64,000 nt of DNA from Nymphaea colorata (Eukaryota; Streptophyta; Magnoliopsida; Nymphaeales; Nymphaeaceae), in assembly GCF_008831285.2 (NCBI RefSeq), contig NC_045144.1, forward strand, positions 5,788,575-5,852,574. Reading direction: 5' to 3'. A program made the translations under genes and the position numbers. Shown here in pieces: positions 21,247-35,200 of this stretch; position 1 is the first letter of the stretch; every line of letters starts with the position of its first letter. The notes under the pieces are model-generated. The model did no database searches, was not told the DNA's origin, and saw only the letters and a list, made by a program, of their open reading frames with translations.

Positions 21247-24200
21247 TCAGAAGTCATAGTCTATATCCGTTGCATTAGTTGATGCAGAGTGGCTAACCAA
21301 CTGCCCATGTTCATCATATCGGTCAAGGTTCTCACAGGGTGCAGGAAAGATAGTGCCATATACTTGGCCCTGAACATAAGAGCACTGAAAGACATGTTTT
21401 TTCTTGTACTGAAGACCAACAGACATATCTCGGAATACCACACCCTTCACCGGTATCTCCTTGCTGCCTTGAATGCGAACAGGCACACGAACATTCTGAC
21501 CATGAATACTCTCAAAAACTATGTCCTCAAGTATGGGAAGCGCCTTGGGATCATAACCCTCATCAGGATGCTCATTGTAATCGGTTTTGATGACAATCCC
21601 GACTCGAAGGTCATCAAAGGTAACATTATGGTAAGAAATATGTCGCACATAACCACCTCTCCCTGCTGCTGTCTTGATTCTGACCCCACGCCTAGACTTC
21701 CAAATGTGGACATTGTCCAAGCTGACATTAGAAACACCCCCAGACATCTCACTGCCAATGGATACTCCTGCGCTGCATAAAGTTCATGGATCTTGCATTT
21801 AAGTGGAATTTATAATAATATGAGCATCCAAGCAAGCAAAGATGCAAATTGATTCGACACGGTAGACATTTGCAAATGGCATTTTTATGCAAGTTGTTTG
21901 CTAATGAGCGTGAAATAGACCAACATATTTTAAAGGCAGGTTTTATAAAAACTAAAAAGTTCCATACCATGCTTGAGTTGAATTTGGAATAATGCAACAT
22001 CAAACCTAAAAGCATAACTATTAACTACCACCCTATACCCCATTCATGAAATGCAAAGATGCTGGAGTTTATCAAAAAGCAACCATGGATTATGTAGTCA
22101 ATGAAAAAGCACCTTACCTTACCATCGAACGAACAACTAAATTCCGAATATGAATATTGGTAGATGGCCGACCATAATTAATTCCATATTGATCCCACCC
22201 ACTCTTTATTGCAATTCCATCATCACCAACACTTATGTAACAATCCTCAATTACTACATTCTCGCATGAGTCTGCATGTAGGCAAGTAACATGATACTAC
22301 AATTAGTGCTCTAAATTATGAAAAGAGAAACAAGAAACAGAAAAAGGCATTCCAATATGGGCAAGGCTAAAAGGATTAAGGATAACCAAGATACAGTTTT
22401 AATCACAAATAGATAAACAAGGAGATGCAAGTAGGGTAAACAATGTGTGCTGCCTTTCGTTTCTGTATCTAGAGAACTCTCCAAAAATGAGACGGGAAGA
22501 ATAAGCAAAACATGCACCTATGGGCATGTTATTATAGAAAATTTAATCAACCGTCAAATCACATTTTCAAAGGGATATTGCAGGACCATTCAGTTGATCC
22601 TATCCAACCATTGACAATGCAAAAAAGTAGACAATAATGGAAGTACACAATTAAAGATCATAACGGTGACAATTATCATCAAAATAGATGCCAGACAGAG
22701 TTGATGTGTATATCATCTGCTCATCCACAAGGTTTTACCAATAGTACATCCTAGATAGGGAACTCTTCTCATTCAACTTGAAGGTCTTAAAGTCTGGCCA
22801 CCTTGCCAGGAAAACACCATTCTAACCTCATAGTACTAGAGATAAGAGAATGCCCTATCTTACTGTCAAAAGTAACAGGCAACTGGGTTACAGAGTAACC
22901 AGAAAGGTTAAGAAAACAAATCCAAAATATATTGTCAAAAAACATGTAGATGATGATGCCAGTCATATTTAGACTGATCATCTGCAAAAGAAAACAATCA
23001 TATGTTGTTTTTTTGGTGTATCCAGATCCTAAAGTGTGTAAGCACACTACCCTACAATTTGGCAGCTTTGAGTTTTAGTTTCTGTTGAACCTGAGTTAAA
23101 GTGCAATCCGAGACTCTTGAGAATGAAAGCTAGCTCCTAAGTCAAGAAATTATGGAACAAGTTGTATAATATAATATGTCTCTCTTAGGATTTCCACACA
23201 CAGGAAAAATTGCAAGTGAATCAGTTTTGGGACAGAAGCGAGTGTCCAAAGCATGAAGTTCCAATAAATCACACTTGATTTTCCCTAAATAACCAATTAT
23301 TTAAAGACCCAGCAAATTTTATAGCTGGAATAAAGCATATACTTACCTGGATCAATGCCATCTGTGTTTGGAGCATCATGCAACGGAGCTAAAATTGTGA
23401 CCCCAGATATATGTACATTCTTGCAGTCAAAAGGATGAAAATTCCAAAATGGAGAATTGCGTAAAGTGATGTTTGAGACCCGTATGTCAGTTGACCACAT
23501 TATCTGTACAAGAGGACCCCTAGTATGATTAAGAAGCTTTTTCCGGTGCTTCTGCCACCATATCATACCTTGTCCATCTATCGTGCCATTGTGGCCTGAA
23601 TTGCAAAGAATAATATTTCAAATCAGAGAATTCTGTTACCTTAAACAGTAAAAAATAGCTAAAATAAAATTCATGGCATGCAAACATTGACAAGAAGACC
23701 ACATTGGTTGTAGCACTTTTGTGCTTAGTACATCAAATAATCAGTGCTTCAATCGCTTGCTACATAAATAGAAGTGACATTCAAACTGGAAGCAAACGGT
23801 GATATTATCAATTGCACAGGAGCAATCTGATTTTCCTCCAAAGTCTCATGCTTAGGATTCAAAACTGGAAAGGATGTTAGCATTCAGAACAGTATCTTAA
23901 CATTCACTATCAAATATGCAACCTTAGATGGTAGAACTAGCTGTTGATAATGCATGTGCTCGTAATTGGATTGCAATGAATACGAGATAGATAATCTTGG
24001 TCTCTTCTCTATATCTGAACAATATATCCTCTCTTATTGACAATGTTAACTGTTATCCTCTCTTTTGCAACCAAATAACTCTCGCATAGAAGACATTTCA
24101 CTTATACCCATCATTGCATAGAAGTAAACAACATACAAACAGCCCAAGGATGCACGTGAAACCGAAAATATATAAGCTTCAAATGTTTTACTTTTAAAAA

Positions 24201-27200
24201 AGTCAAAATCCACTTTTGATCCTATTCATATGTTCAATAACCAGAAAAACTCTGTCCAACAAATCATGACTAATGAATCTCAATGTCAGGTTACCATTCA
24301 CATCCTAAGAACTGTATCCTGGATCAATATTGTAGCCAGGTATCATGGTGCATCATGTGGCACATATCAGAACAATGTGGAAAACTGATAAATTACACCC
24401 ATAAAACTACTTTCAGGGGTTTAGCAATAACGTATTGTGTACGGCTTATATACAGCCCCATATCTTCTCTTATGACACGATACGAGGTGTATCTTAAACT
24501 ACACCTTCAAAACATAAAAATGGCAAAAACAAAAACAATGTAAGGTTACATAAATTCCTTAAGACTGGACAATAAGTTTGTTATGAAGAGCATTCTTGCA
24601 TATATGAAGTAAAAAATAAAATAAGATATAAGAATGAAATTTTTGCAACAAAATTAGGGTTTTCATGGTTTCTGTATGAGACCATTGCCTATCATCCAAA
24701 AGAAAGTTCAAGTTTTATGACCATTAAGCTGTCTCAAACTGTAAGGAGTAACTCATAAATAATAAAACTGATTTATTTGATAGCCATAAGTATTGAGAGT
24801 GCTTCAAGTGGAAAAGTTTAATTATTTCTAATGACAATATGGCAACATGCATGTTTTAGATAGCATATCATTGTTACTTTGTAATGCTTTAAAATTCATG
24901 TTCTTACAGAGAGCATTTTCTCTATTTTTTCTTTTTTCTTGTTTTTGTATTTTTTCCAATTTCAACTTTTTGTGTTAAGTGACCTGCCTAAATTTGGGCC
25001 CAACAGGTATAGGTTCCATGACATTTTTTTACAACGTGGACTTGTATAACAGGCTGATGGTGCTGGTTCTATATCAAGGCTTGATCTACAAAAACGGAAA
25101 AAAAAAAAGCTTCCTGTTCATATCTCCATCAAATGAGCTTCAAAATTGTATGCACATTCATCTGTGTATGTACACACAATACCACCAACACCAGTTTCTA
25201 GTATGACATAGAGAATCAACACTTTACCTGTTATCTCCACATCTTTGAGCTTCTGACCATGGATCAGACTGCCGTATCGAGGTCCACGATGCTCCCTCCC
25301 ATATCCATAAGATGGCAAAGGGGGCATCAAAGTCCAGTACTTTTCATCCTATCAAAGCAAAAATATATTAGCACCTAAAATCAGCAAGTTATTTATGTCC
25401 AACGTAAAATCAAACAATTAGTAACTTCAAAGTTAAAAACAGAAGAAAAAAACAACCTTGCAAAAGGACATAACTTATGCATAACAAAGATGAAGATATA
25501 ACCCAAAGAACCAAGTATGACCAAAATAGGCAAACAAACAAAAATTGAAACAAATAGTAAATCATGCTCACAAATATCAGCAACATCATGAAACATCACA
25601 GGCTTAATAGCAGAAAAGAAAAAAGACAGATAATTCTTCAGGCAAATATTGAAATATTTCCAAAGCGTCACCCGAAAATAAATATCACATTAATATCTAT
25701 GTTTTCCCTATTTTAGAAGGAAATCCATTGTCTATGTGTACTTAAACTGTATATCTTCCACTTATTGTTTCTATTCAGATTCTAAGAACTACACTGAATT
25801 GCTGTCAACATTTTTGTAGCGAAATTAGTAGGGAACTCATAATGTCATCATTTGTATTTATTCTTAATATGTTCTATTTCTTAACATTCTCATTTTTCCA
25901 AAAGGTTTAAAAACCTTCCACAAAGAATGGCCCCTATAGTGATGTTTGTGCTACGCAGTGGCTGAAGTCTGAAGATGTACATGACAACACCAAGACAGAA
26001 GAACATTTAGACATAGAGTAAAGTTATGAGCTCTTGATGAAAGGAAAGGAAAAATAAATAAATCCTTTAGTAAGTGAGCTTGGACAAAGGTGATCAACAC
26101 AGGAACACATTGGGGGAAACTAGGAACACAAGGGACCACTCGTTTAGCAAGGTGAAAAAAAGGCCTCCTATATATGAGCAGACTTTCATACCAGATGAAC
26201 GAGAATAAGTATTTAGTTTGACGTCAGCGGCCTTTGTTATGTAGTAGACATCGGGGAGTCCAATAAGCATCCAAGCAACAGAAATTGTCCCTAAAGGAGG
26301 TAAACCAAAGGTTCTAAGAAAACGCTAGCAATGGTCACCAACGTGCCAGTCGTTAGACCATGATTCCTTAGGTGTGAAGTGGCTTCCAGTTGCGTGTTTT
26401 CATCAACACTTGCAACAACTTTTTTAGGTGTATAGGCTCAGAATATGAAAATCATCTAGAAGCACTTCAAACAAAACAAAACTTGTGTCATTCTCATGCT
26501 TTAGTTGGAAACAAAATTAAAGAACTCTGTTTCTAACATATTTCCTTTTCAAAATGCTAAAGATTTTCAATAGAAATATAAAGATACTTTCAAACCTTTA
26601 AATAACTTTAATGTCCTTGCCAGTTGCCATACACACACACGCACTCTGAGAGCCTGCTGGCGTTGTCATGCTATTGATGATTGGCCAGTAGGGGTCGATT
26701 TAGTCCGTTCTGATTTAAATGTTTTCGGCATCATATTGGACCGTTCCCTAAGCAAATAAAAACAATAATTCGCCAGTAACAGCAACATGAACAAAAACTA
26801 AAAGAATTTGAAACCAAAGATTGCAGGCAACAGCAGAGAATGGTGAAAATGACGATTCAGACAACGATGTAAACGATAGTCAGGGTCTTGATAATGACGA
26901 AACCAAAGTGTACGTTACCACAAATATGATCGGCGTACATGAAGGATGCATGACGTAAAAATAAGTGAAGAAACTAAACAAACGGACTGATAAATGATAA
27001 TGAAGACTAATAATTAAATGACTGAATCCAGGAGTAACGAGGTAAATATTAAAAACAATAATGAAGATAACGATGTCGATGATGTATCACTACGAACAGC
27101 ATAATTAGATCCACAGATAACAGAGTAGATGAAATCCACGACGAGGATGATGACTCGACGACAATGCGCACCTCAATCCCCAGAATGACTGAATCTTCAG

Positions 27201-27615
27201 CGAGGAACAGAGTCATATGACTTGTCAGATTGAAGGGCGCAGTCAACCAGATCCCAGGAGGAACATTGAGCTGTCCTCCCCCATGCCTCGCAATCTCCGT
27301 GACAGCCTTTTCGAACGCCTCCGTGTTCACCTTCTTCCCGTCGCCGACACCCCCGAAATCCGTCAGATTAAACACCTTATGCCGGAGATTCGGCACCGGC
27401 CGGGCGGGAGCCCGCAATGGCGCCTGCCTGAAGATCCAGAGCCCGTTGAGGGAGCTCTTCTGCCAGAAGAAGACGGTCAAGAAACAGCCGATCCAGAAGA
27501 CAAGTAGCAACACCTGGTAACGGCAGGAGAGCAAGGAAGAAAAAGCAGTCGATATCCCGCGACGTAGATCCGACTTGCTCCGATGGAACCGAGGAAGTCC
27601 GTACACGTCGGCCAT
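21247..27615 (-). CDS. Membrane-anchored polygalacturonase-like protein (GH28)
   Basis: Exons on the minus strand: 27615-27172, 25348-25228, 23595-23347, 22271-22118 and 21772-21247, 497 residues. Junctions are GT-AG with matching phases. One hydrophobic span near residues 35-52 (VLLLVFWIGCFLTVFFW) after a basic N-terminus predicts a type II anchor, with the parallel beta-helix domain in the lumen or wall. GH28 landmarks run in order: DFGGVGDG near 77, GPRYGSLIHG, HNGTIDGQG, NTDGID, VGDDGIAIKSG, SAGVSIGSEMSGG and RRGVRIKT. GH28 enzymes hydrolyse alpha-1,4-galacturonan in pectin. The NTD, DD and RIK motifs are present, but the usual G-H-G motif is replaced by SAGVSIG, so a catalytic-site His is absent. 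Other plant members of this anchored subgroup also appear to lack it. Classical pectinase activity is therefore uncertain. It converges on LHCA6. Confidence 0.92.
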
Positions 27616-29370
27616 CTCTGACGATTACGGGCACCCAGCTAGCGGCGGGAGGAAGAAGAGCCCGTGGAGTTCAAATGAGAGTAGAGACAGCGCTTCCTGG
27701 GATACGAAGATGGACTATCGCATAAACTAGCATAAAGAAACCAGGGACTATCCACCCATTGTCAGGAGAAATCTCTCCCTCTCCTTCTAGGGCTTTACAA
27801 GAGAGAGAGAGAGAGAGAGAGAGAGGATCTAGTTTCTAATTCTACTGATCGAAAGTGAAACCATGGTCTCTCTCTCCTTCCTTTCTCTCTTTCTTGGGAG
27901 CAAACAGAAAGGGGCCGCAGAGTTGAGGCAGACCACAGAGTCAAGATGGCCGCTCTCTCTCTCTCTCTCTCTGTTGCGAGCAAGCGGAGAGGGGCGAGGG
28001 AGACGACACAGAGTCGGCTGTGGACACGCTCGAAGCAGATCAGTTACACCTTCCGCCCTTTGGAAGGCGTTCTAACACCAATACCACCCTCTGTCCTCAA
28101 GGATCCTGAAAACGTGAAAGATTGAGTTCTGCTCGCACACAGGACAAAAGCAACTGAGAAATTAAAAAAATTACCAAAAAAGCGCTTGTATTTCAGGCAA
28201 ATCACGAATTCCTGCATGGCTCTTGAAAGTTAAAGTAGAAATTCTCAAGGTGCTCTTACTATAAGAAAATATTACTTTTTAAAAAATATAAACGATAAAA
28301 CTGTCTTTCATAAAGATATTTTTCTTCTTGAAAATGATGTTTTTGTTATTTGACGTTAAAATTTTTATTATTGGCAATTATTTGAGAATTTCCTTCTTTT
28401 AGAATAGTGCTACTTTGAGAATTTCTATTAAGTACATGCTTATTAACTTTCAATAGTTAAACTGTTTGAGATCTTCTTAGATCATCCTATTTTTTAGAAA
28501 CAGCTTAATCGCCTTCTTGTAGTTTGTTTGACAAACAAAATAGTATGCAACTGTTTTATGAATATGACTTAAACACTGTTTGACAAACATTTTATACATT
28601 TGCAATAGATTCATAAAATAATTACAAACTGTTTTATTTACCAAATCGACTTTATTTAATGCCTCGGGTTGAGTTTAATATCAATCTCTTTACTTTGGTG
28701 ATTTATTGTTTGTCCAAATATGAAGTTTTTTTCTTTTCAATTTTCAAAAAATCCAAAATATGATATCTATTCACAATCTCAACTCTTATGGGCTAACACA
28801 GGAATTCCTCTGTTAACGCCATGATCAATCAAACATGTAAGATTTACAACCTTTATACAACAAACATGGGGAGGTTTCGGTTTTTAGGAGCCAACTCTAG
28901 GGCTCAACATGAACTAGAGTTCATGCCCAGTTAGGTGGGCTCGAACCCTGCTCAAGTCTAAAGGACCTTGGCTCAAGCTCAGCTCCGCTAAATACAACCT
29001 GTTGACTCCGTCAACTTTGCTTTATGGACCTTGAATTCTTTATTAAATAACTTGAGTTGCAGTTGAATTTATGAGCATGAGTTACTTGGCTAGTTGTATA
29101 ACCATAGTCCGGACATTGAAATAGATACAAAAATATGGCAAGTCAGGTAGGGTTCATTTGTACTTCGATTCCTTCCTTTTTGCACGTGAAGTTGAAGACA
29201 AGTAAAACCAAAGACTAAACCCCTTTCTCTTTAAAAAGTTTTTCTCTTTAAAAAGTTTTGCCTTGGAACTACCTAGGAGTGTTGTTCAAAGTAGCAAAAT
29301 ACCCATAATGAGAGCCAGAAAAATTAATTGGAGGGGCATTTGTTTAAACAAACTCAAATTTAATGGAACA

Positions 29371-29430
<60 letters not shown>
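29371..29430. repeat. (TA)n microsatellite
   Basis: Thirty uninterrupted TA/AT units. Confidence 0.95.
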
Positions 29431-29434
<4 letters not shown>

Positions 29435-29821
29435 AGATTTTTATTTTAAAAAAAACTTTTAAGACGCTGGTGTGGGTAACTGCCCACACCAGCCACAATG
29501 TGGCTATGCCGCTACTTAATAGTCAACAGCCACTTTTAATTTGTGTCGTCAGTCCATTTGGTCACTCCAGCTTTTAAGGAATGTAGCATAGCTGACTAAG
29601 CCAATGGGCTAGTGAAACCCGTCATAGTTTAGTTCCCATGAATGTTATATATAACTGGACTGCAAATGGTGGCAGATGTTACTCTTGAGTTGCTAGAAGT
29701 AACTGTAAGTTTATCCATATCCCAAAGCAGTCGTGGATCCTAGAGGTAGAGAGAAGGGAAAAGGGTTCCAACCTCTTTGTGGTAATGCAAAACATAATTA
29801 TTTGAAGTCTGAACCCCAGCA

Positions 29822-29919
29822 GGGGCGAAGGCAGGGGGCCGGCATGGGCCTTTCCCCCTCTTCATATTTTAAAAAATAAAAATAAAAAAAATAAAACCAT
29901 GGCTTCTCTTAAAATTTTG

Positions 29920-29975
<56 letters not shown>

Positions 29976-30440
29976 TTGAAATTTTTTAATTCCATCCTCA
30001 TGTAAAATTTTAAAAATTATTGTTTGGCACTTGTACCAAGCACGAAGCCAAAAATATCATTTTTCAACATTTTTCTATAAAACAAGTGATTTTTTTAATG
30101 TACATATAATTTAAAAAAAAAAATTGAGCAGAACAAAAGCCCAAGCGAGCCCTGCCTTGGCTCCACCATTGCCTGTATGGCTTCAGAGAGGCTCATACAT
30201 GATAATTCTGAAAAACATTATTTGACCATTTTACCCCTCCTCAAATTTTGAAAAAAAAAACACTATATTTAAAAAAAAATTAATTTGGCCTCTATGTGAA
30301 AATTGTTTGGGGGGAGGGGTGGTGGGGTAGCGCGGGCCATGGCCCCTCCTCAAATTTTGAAAAACTAAATATTTTAATTTTTTTAAATTTAACCCCTATA
30401 AAAAAATTTTGAAAAATATTGTTCAGTCTCATGTACCAAG
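29822..30440. mobile_element. Cluster of short 'gccccacctc' elements
   Basis: At least two copies of the family typified by 55119-55289 lie head to tail. One runs from GGGGCGAAGGCAGGGGGCCGG (about 29822) to GCTCCACCATTGCC (about 30173). Another is around 30220-30430. A (TA)n tract at 29921-29974 interrupts the first. Confidence 0.45.
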
Positions 30441-32290
30441 GCTTCATACGGTCATTGTATACTTTGCAATGTGCTTTTTTTAGACGGCATTGTGAATGCT
30501 CCTGCCTAACCATTGAGAAGAATTCCTGAAGTGCTCACATCAGCAAAATATATAATTGCATGTTGAAAGTACCTTGTTTGTTTTTTGTATGTTTCATTTT
30601 TATCATTTCTGCAAATGTTCAACCTCCATTTCCTTAAAGGGCATGAGCTATATAATGTTAGTTGCTAGAAAAGTGAACGAAGGTCCAAAGATGGGAAGGA
30701 AGAATCACATTCCAGATCTTGCGCATCTCATTGGTTGGACACCGCATTTTCTCTAAGAAGAAGATGAATCCACCGGAAAATAAGTAGACATTAATAGCTA
30801 CTTGCTGTTAGACACTCTTGCAACTTGTCGTAAATAAGAATGTCTGCTAAGGTGTACTTGGTAGCAATTTATTTATTTCGCCAAGAACAAGTACTGTATA
30901 ATTTGGTAGTTGTTACATGTCACAGATGATGAATTGAGGGGTAAAAGTTGGGACGTTATGTCAAGTTTAGTTTATCAAGATCAAGAACATGTGTTTGTTC
31001 ATTGCAGGCGCAAACAAAAGATAGAAATAAATAGTTACTTCCATTTATTCTATCTTTGGCTGCGCTTTTAATGAACGAACACATGCTATTAAAATCAAAG
31101 TGGTGCACATAGAGCAGAGAAAAGTATTTCAATAGATGTGTCCATCAATGCATATCATGTTGATGAGTTCCTGTCTTTGGTGTGTATGAGACGAGGGCTT
31201 TGGACCTTTAAAGTGTCGTCCTTTGAAGCTTACATTTTCTTTATTAATGGCCTGCTCTGGTCTAAGAAACACTCAATAATTGTGTTTAAGGGTAGTTTAT
31301 CCTTTATTTTCAAAGGAAATCATGCATTTTGCCATTTCAAATGCACTTTTGCAAAAATGGTGCAAAGAAAATACAGTGAGTTGGAAACAACTTGAGCTAC
31401 TAGAGAATGATAACTTACGTAGCCAATCAATTGATATTACATTGAGATGGTGACCAAGATTGACAACCATTGGGCCGGGTCTTTGGTTCACTTGAATTCA
31501 TCAGACAAAAGGTGGAGGATACTTAGCAGGTTGGGATTCCTAGAAGGTGGTACTTAACATTAATCAATTCTTCGAGGATCGATGGTCGTTTGCAGATCTA
31601 ACCTGGGGGTTGTCTTTGTAGGCCACCACAGTTACAAATTTGGCTAAACAAGCCAGAAAAAGCTACTCATTGTTCTCCAGTGTTGACTACAGCCAGAAAG
31701 AACATTGATTTTTAAAAGATTTATTTCAGGTCAAGAAATGTGCTAGTAATTGTATAGTATTTTATAGACAAGTAAGATTGTCTATATTGTATCCCCGAGG
31801 GGGTTGGTGCAACAGATGAGGTGAGGGTTGGTAGGCAGTTACTCTTTATTTCAAACTCTCAGGCATCAACTTTCTATTATACATAAGAGGAGACGTTGTT
31901 ATGCAAGTTGAAGCATATGGTGGCCTCATCTTGAGGCACCCAAAGTAGACCTAGTACCTCTAGAGAGATGGGGAGATAGATACTTGGGTTCTTCTGTTGG
32001 GGAGTAAGATTGTCCATGCTGTAACATGCTATATTGTTCATCAGGTAATTTTTGACTGGATTACCTGTTGAGACCCTTAGCATCTCAGGATTGGATTTCT
32101 TAGTTCTTTATGCAGCAAGAAGGCCAACTTTCTTTTCCAACCTCAATGCACCAATCCGAATGGTGAACAAGAATACCCTTTGTTATACCTTCTTTTGTCT
32201 TCTCTTGGCTTAGCTAGCATAAGAAAATATTGGTATTCAATAATAGAGCAATAGATAGACTGAACTAATGTGAGTCATTTGCCAATGCCA

Positions 32291-35200
32291 CTATTTATAT
32301 ATCCATTCCTTGGACCGACCACCAGATTCATCCATGTCAATGAAGATGCTGACTGCCTGCAACAAGAAAAAGACACATGGGATTAGATACTTACTATCTG
32401 TATAAGTAGGTGTAGTAATATTTACAAGTTCAGCATATTCCTTTAAAATAATCTTTAAAGTTGTTTAGTTGCTTTTCAAAATTTTCAGGCACAGTAGATA
32501 TGACTGTTAAGTGTTAACTGTGTTCAAGTTGCCCACAAAATTGGCTTTGGAAAAATCAAATGCTATTCTCCAAAAATCCAACTCTCAACAGTGGCATAAC
32601 TTCTACCTAGATAGCAAGCCAGAAACTCATTTACAAGCAGCCATTTGTGACACGTCTAAGAAAAATGGGAAAGCCTTGCATATGGAAAAGGAGCTCGCCT
32701 TAAGACTAAGCATAGGAAAAAAAACTAGCAATCAAATCAGATTGAGACGTGCGACTCGCTTGTAAAAATTTTCAATACCAAATCCCAATGAGATCTACAT
32801 GTAAAGGAATCAAATTCTTACATAGAACTGCATATGAACTGCGTATGAATACAAATCCAGTTGATAACTGGATCCAGACGTGACTCAACAATCTGGTAAG
32901 CCATACTCAATTGACAACCCCGAAAGAAAAAGGCCAAAGTTCGTGTTTAAAAGGTAACTTTTCATCTCAGTTTTTACATTGATAATCGTATCGACTATAA
33001 ATCATCCTTTAAGTTACTAAACTTCGTTCACTTTATTTTTTATGCTTAATGTGTTACCATATTTCTTGAACATAAACATGAATTTTTGCAGCCTTTAGAA
33101 TATATAATATGCTTTTCAAAAATCAATTTTGTGGAAATTTGTAAATATTTAAAACCAATTTGTAAGGGGCAAATATCTTCCAATTGAGTTTAAGGACTAT
33201 CTTGAAACAAATGAAATTATTCATTACAAATTCTGCCTTAAAATTCTTCAAGAAAATAAGTCAGCCAAAAGAAAAGATAGACAAATGGTAGAGAAATACT
33301 AGAACTTATTTCTAAAAATATTTCAAAAAGATTTCCAATCCTTCCATGGCCTCTTCATTCATGATATATCCCATGTATTCGAACTGAACCATCTAGCAGT
33401 CCAAACAGGTCATAACTCCATTCAAAGGAAATGAAAATTACTATTATTCAATTTTTCCAATACCAAGTAGGGCAAAAAGCTTGAAGACAGCATGGGTTGA
33501 CTATTGAAGTCCATAAGGGCCATAGCTCAAGGTTTTGAAAGGACCAGAATTTGAAACAAAGGAAGAGCATAACTAACAGTACTAAAGAAAAGGGTTTCAA
33601 ATCAGGCTTCAAACAGCCTGAAACAGGAGAGAAGAAAATGCCAAAGAGTAATGACAAACACAATGAAGAGAACAGAACCGATCGGCACTCAGAAAAGGGA
33701 TCTGGCGGACTGATTTGATAACTTTCAAGGAAAACACGAATGAGGAAAACCAGAATAGAAGAGCTTGCCCCACCCATGAGTAAATATTTCGTAGTAGCCT
33801 CATTAGACCGTACATCTCTCTTGGTACACAGGAACAACAACAAAATAGTATCCAGACAAACTGATTTTATTTTGTAAATAAAAGCAGAGGTTCACAACAC
33901 AAAAGAAAGAACTAAGAGGAACAATGGGGCAAATATAGTAAGACACCAAATAGGAAAGCAAGCGACATGAATAATGTATGTATGTCAGTAACCCAAAAGG
34001 CAAAAGTCAAGACAAGATAGAAGAAAATATATCATGACATAAGGAGGGAAAATGACACCAACAAGATAAATGAAACAGGAAAACAGCTGTCTCAACGCCC
34101 AAGCAACATCGTCGGCTCTAATAGCACCACAATAAATGCAGAGGTAGACAGACCTGGACCAAATTTCTGTAGAAAATGAGGAACCCAATCTGTGCTCTCT
34201 CTGATCAGGACATGTAGCAGTAGCAGCAACAGCAACAGAAGCCTCAGACTATGAGGCAGGTCATCATATTTATAACACATGTCAGAGCACCAACGACTAA
34301 AACGCCCTGATGTAAGATGTCTAGATATTGAACCCATGGTGGATCCAGAGTCCACACTTGCCTTAACAGTTGGTACAAATGCACTAACCAGCATTATAAG
34401 ATTGTCAATGCCAAATTGCTCAGAGATATTACTTATCTATCTTTGGTTCTTTGTTAAACGAACTATCCATACATATGACAATGGCTTAAAGTCAAATAAT
34501 CTAATAAAAAATCCTTAACTTGAATGGTGCCTATGGCAACTGTTTCAATGATTGGTACCATGTTTATTTATAGAAGCTCATTATACCCTATCTTCATAAT
34601 TTTGGTGGACATGATTATCATGTAAATTTTTTCATTACATACAGTCACATGGCATGAATTAGTATAACAACACTAAATCTGTCGACAAGGGATAGTGCAG
34701 ATCTGGTTAGGCAGACAGGCTTCAAGTATCTAAGTTTCAGGAGGCCTAGATTTCAGTGCCCAGGTTGTGCATCTTTCCACAAAAGAACAAAGCAATGGGG
34801 AGACTTTCTTGATTCGTATGAGGGATACCAAGGGTTTAGACAAATAGAAAAATGTATAAAAAAGGTGCACCTACTGGGTCGGTAGGTCAGACACATACAA
34901 GAAAGGTTTGGTGGTCACCCTCGTCATTGGAAAGAATAGATTGCATCATTGCACTTGCAGCTATCTGTTAGGCATATGATGAGCAAAAACATCTACATAC
35001 AAAAACCGGTTCAACTAGTATGTGTACTGTCAAATTCTAATCTTCTCCTCCATTTATTGGCCTGATATATTTAAGGTGAGATGCATTATGGTAGAAATAT
35101 CACCTTTCCAATTCGAGGTCTTTCTTTCATTCTTGCAAGGCTATTCCGAACATGTGAAACAGCTCCCCAACACTTTAATGTATTTGCAACATCATCGAGC

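Larger units (their letters stand above)
27616..32290. other. Intergenic stretch with CT-rich leader and transposon debris
   Basis: The first ~450 bases hold two GA/CT tracts (27800-27825 and 27953-27972), probably promoter and leader of the minus-strand pectinase-like gene. The rest has TA microsatellites (29371-29430 and 29921-29974), two or three copies of the 'gccccacctcaaatttt' short element (29822-30440), and short frames at 30556 and 31138 that I do not recognise. Confidence 0.55.

Noticed and set aside
22119-22123. Donor ATG|GTAAGG for pectinase-like exon 4
   Set aside because: Using the next donor (GTAAG|GTAAGG, exon end 22118) gives the conserved MVSAGVSIG and the right phase.
33448-34394. 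Overlapping minus frames of 67-131 codons in a DUF3067 intron
   Set aside because: Several frames overlap, with Leu/Phe/Cys-rich low-complexity content and no motif; treated as chance frames in an intron.
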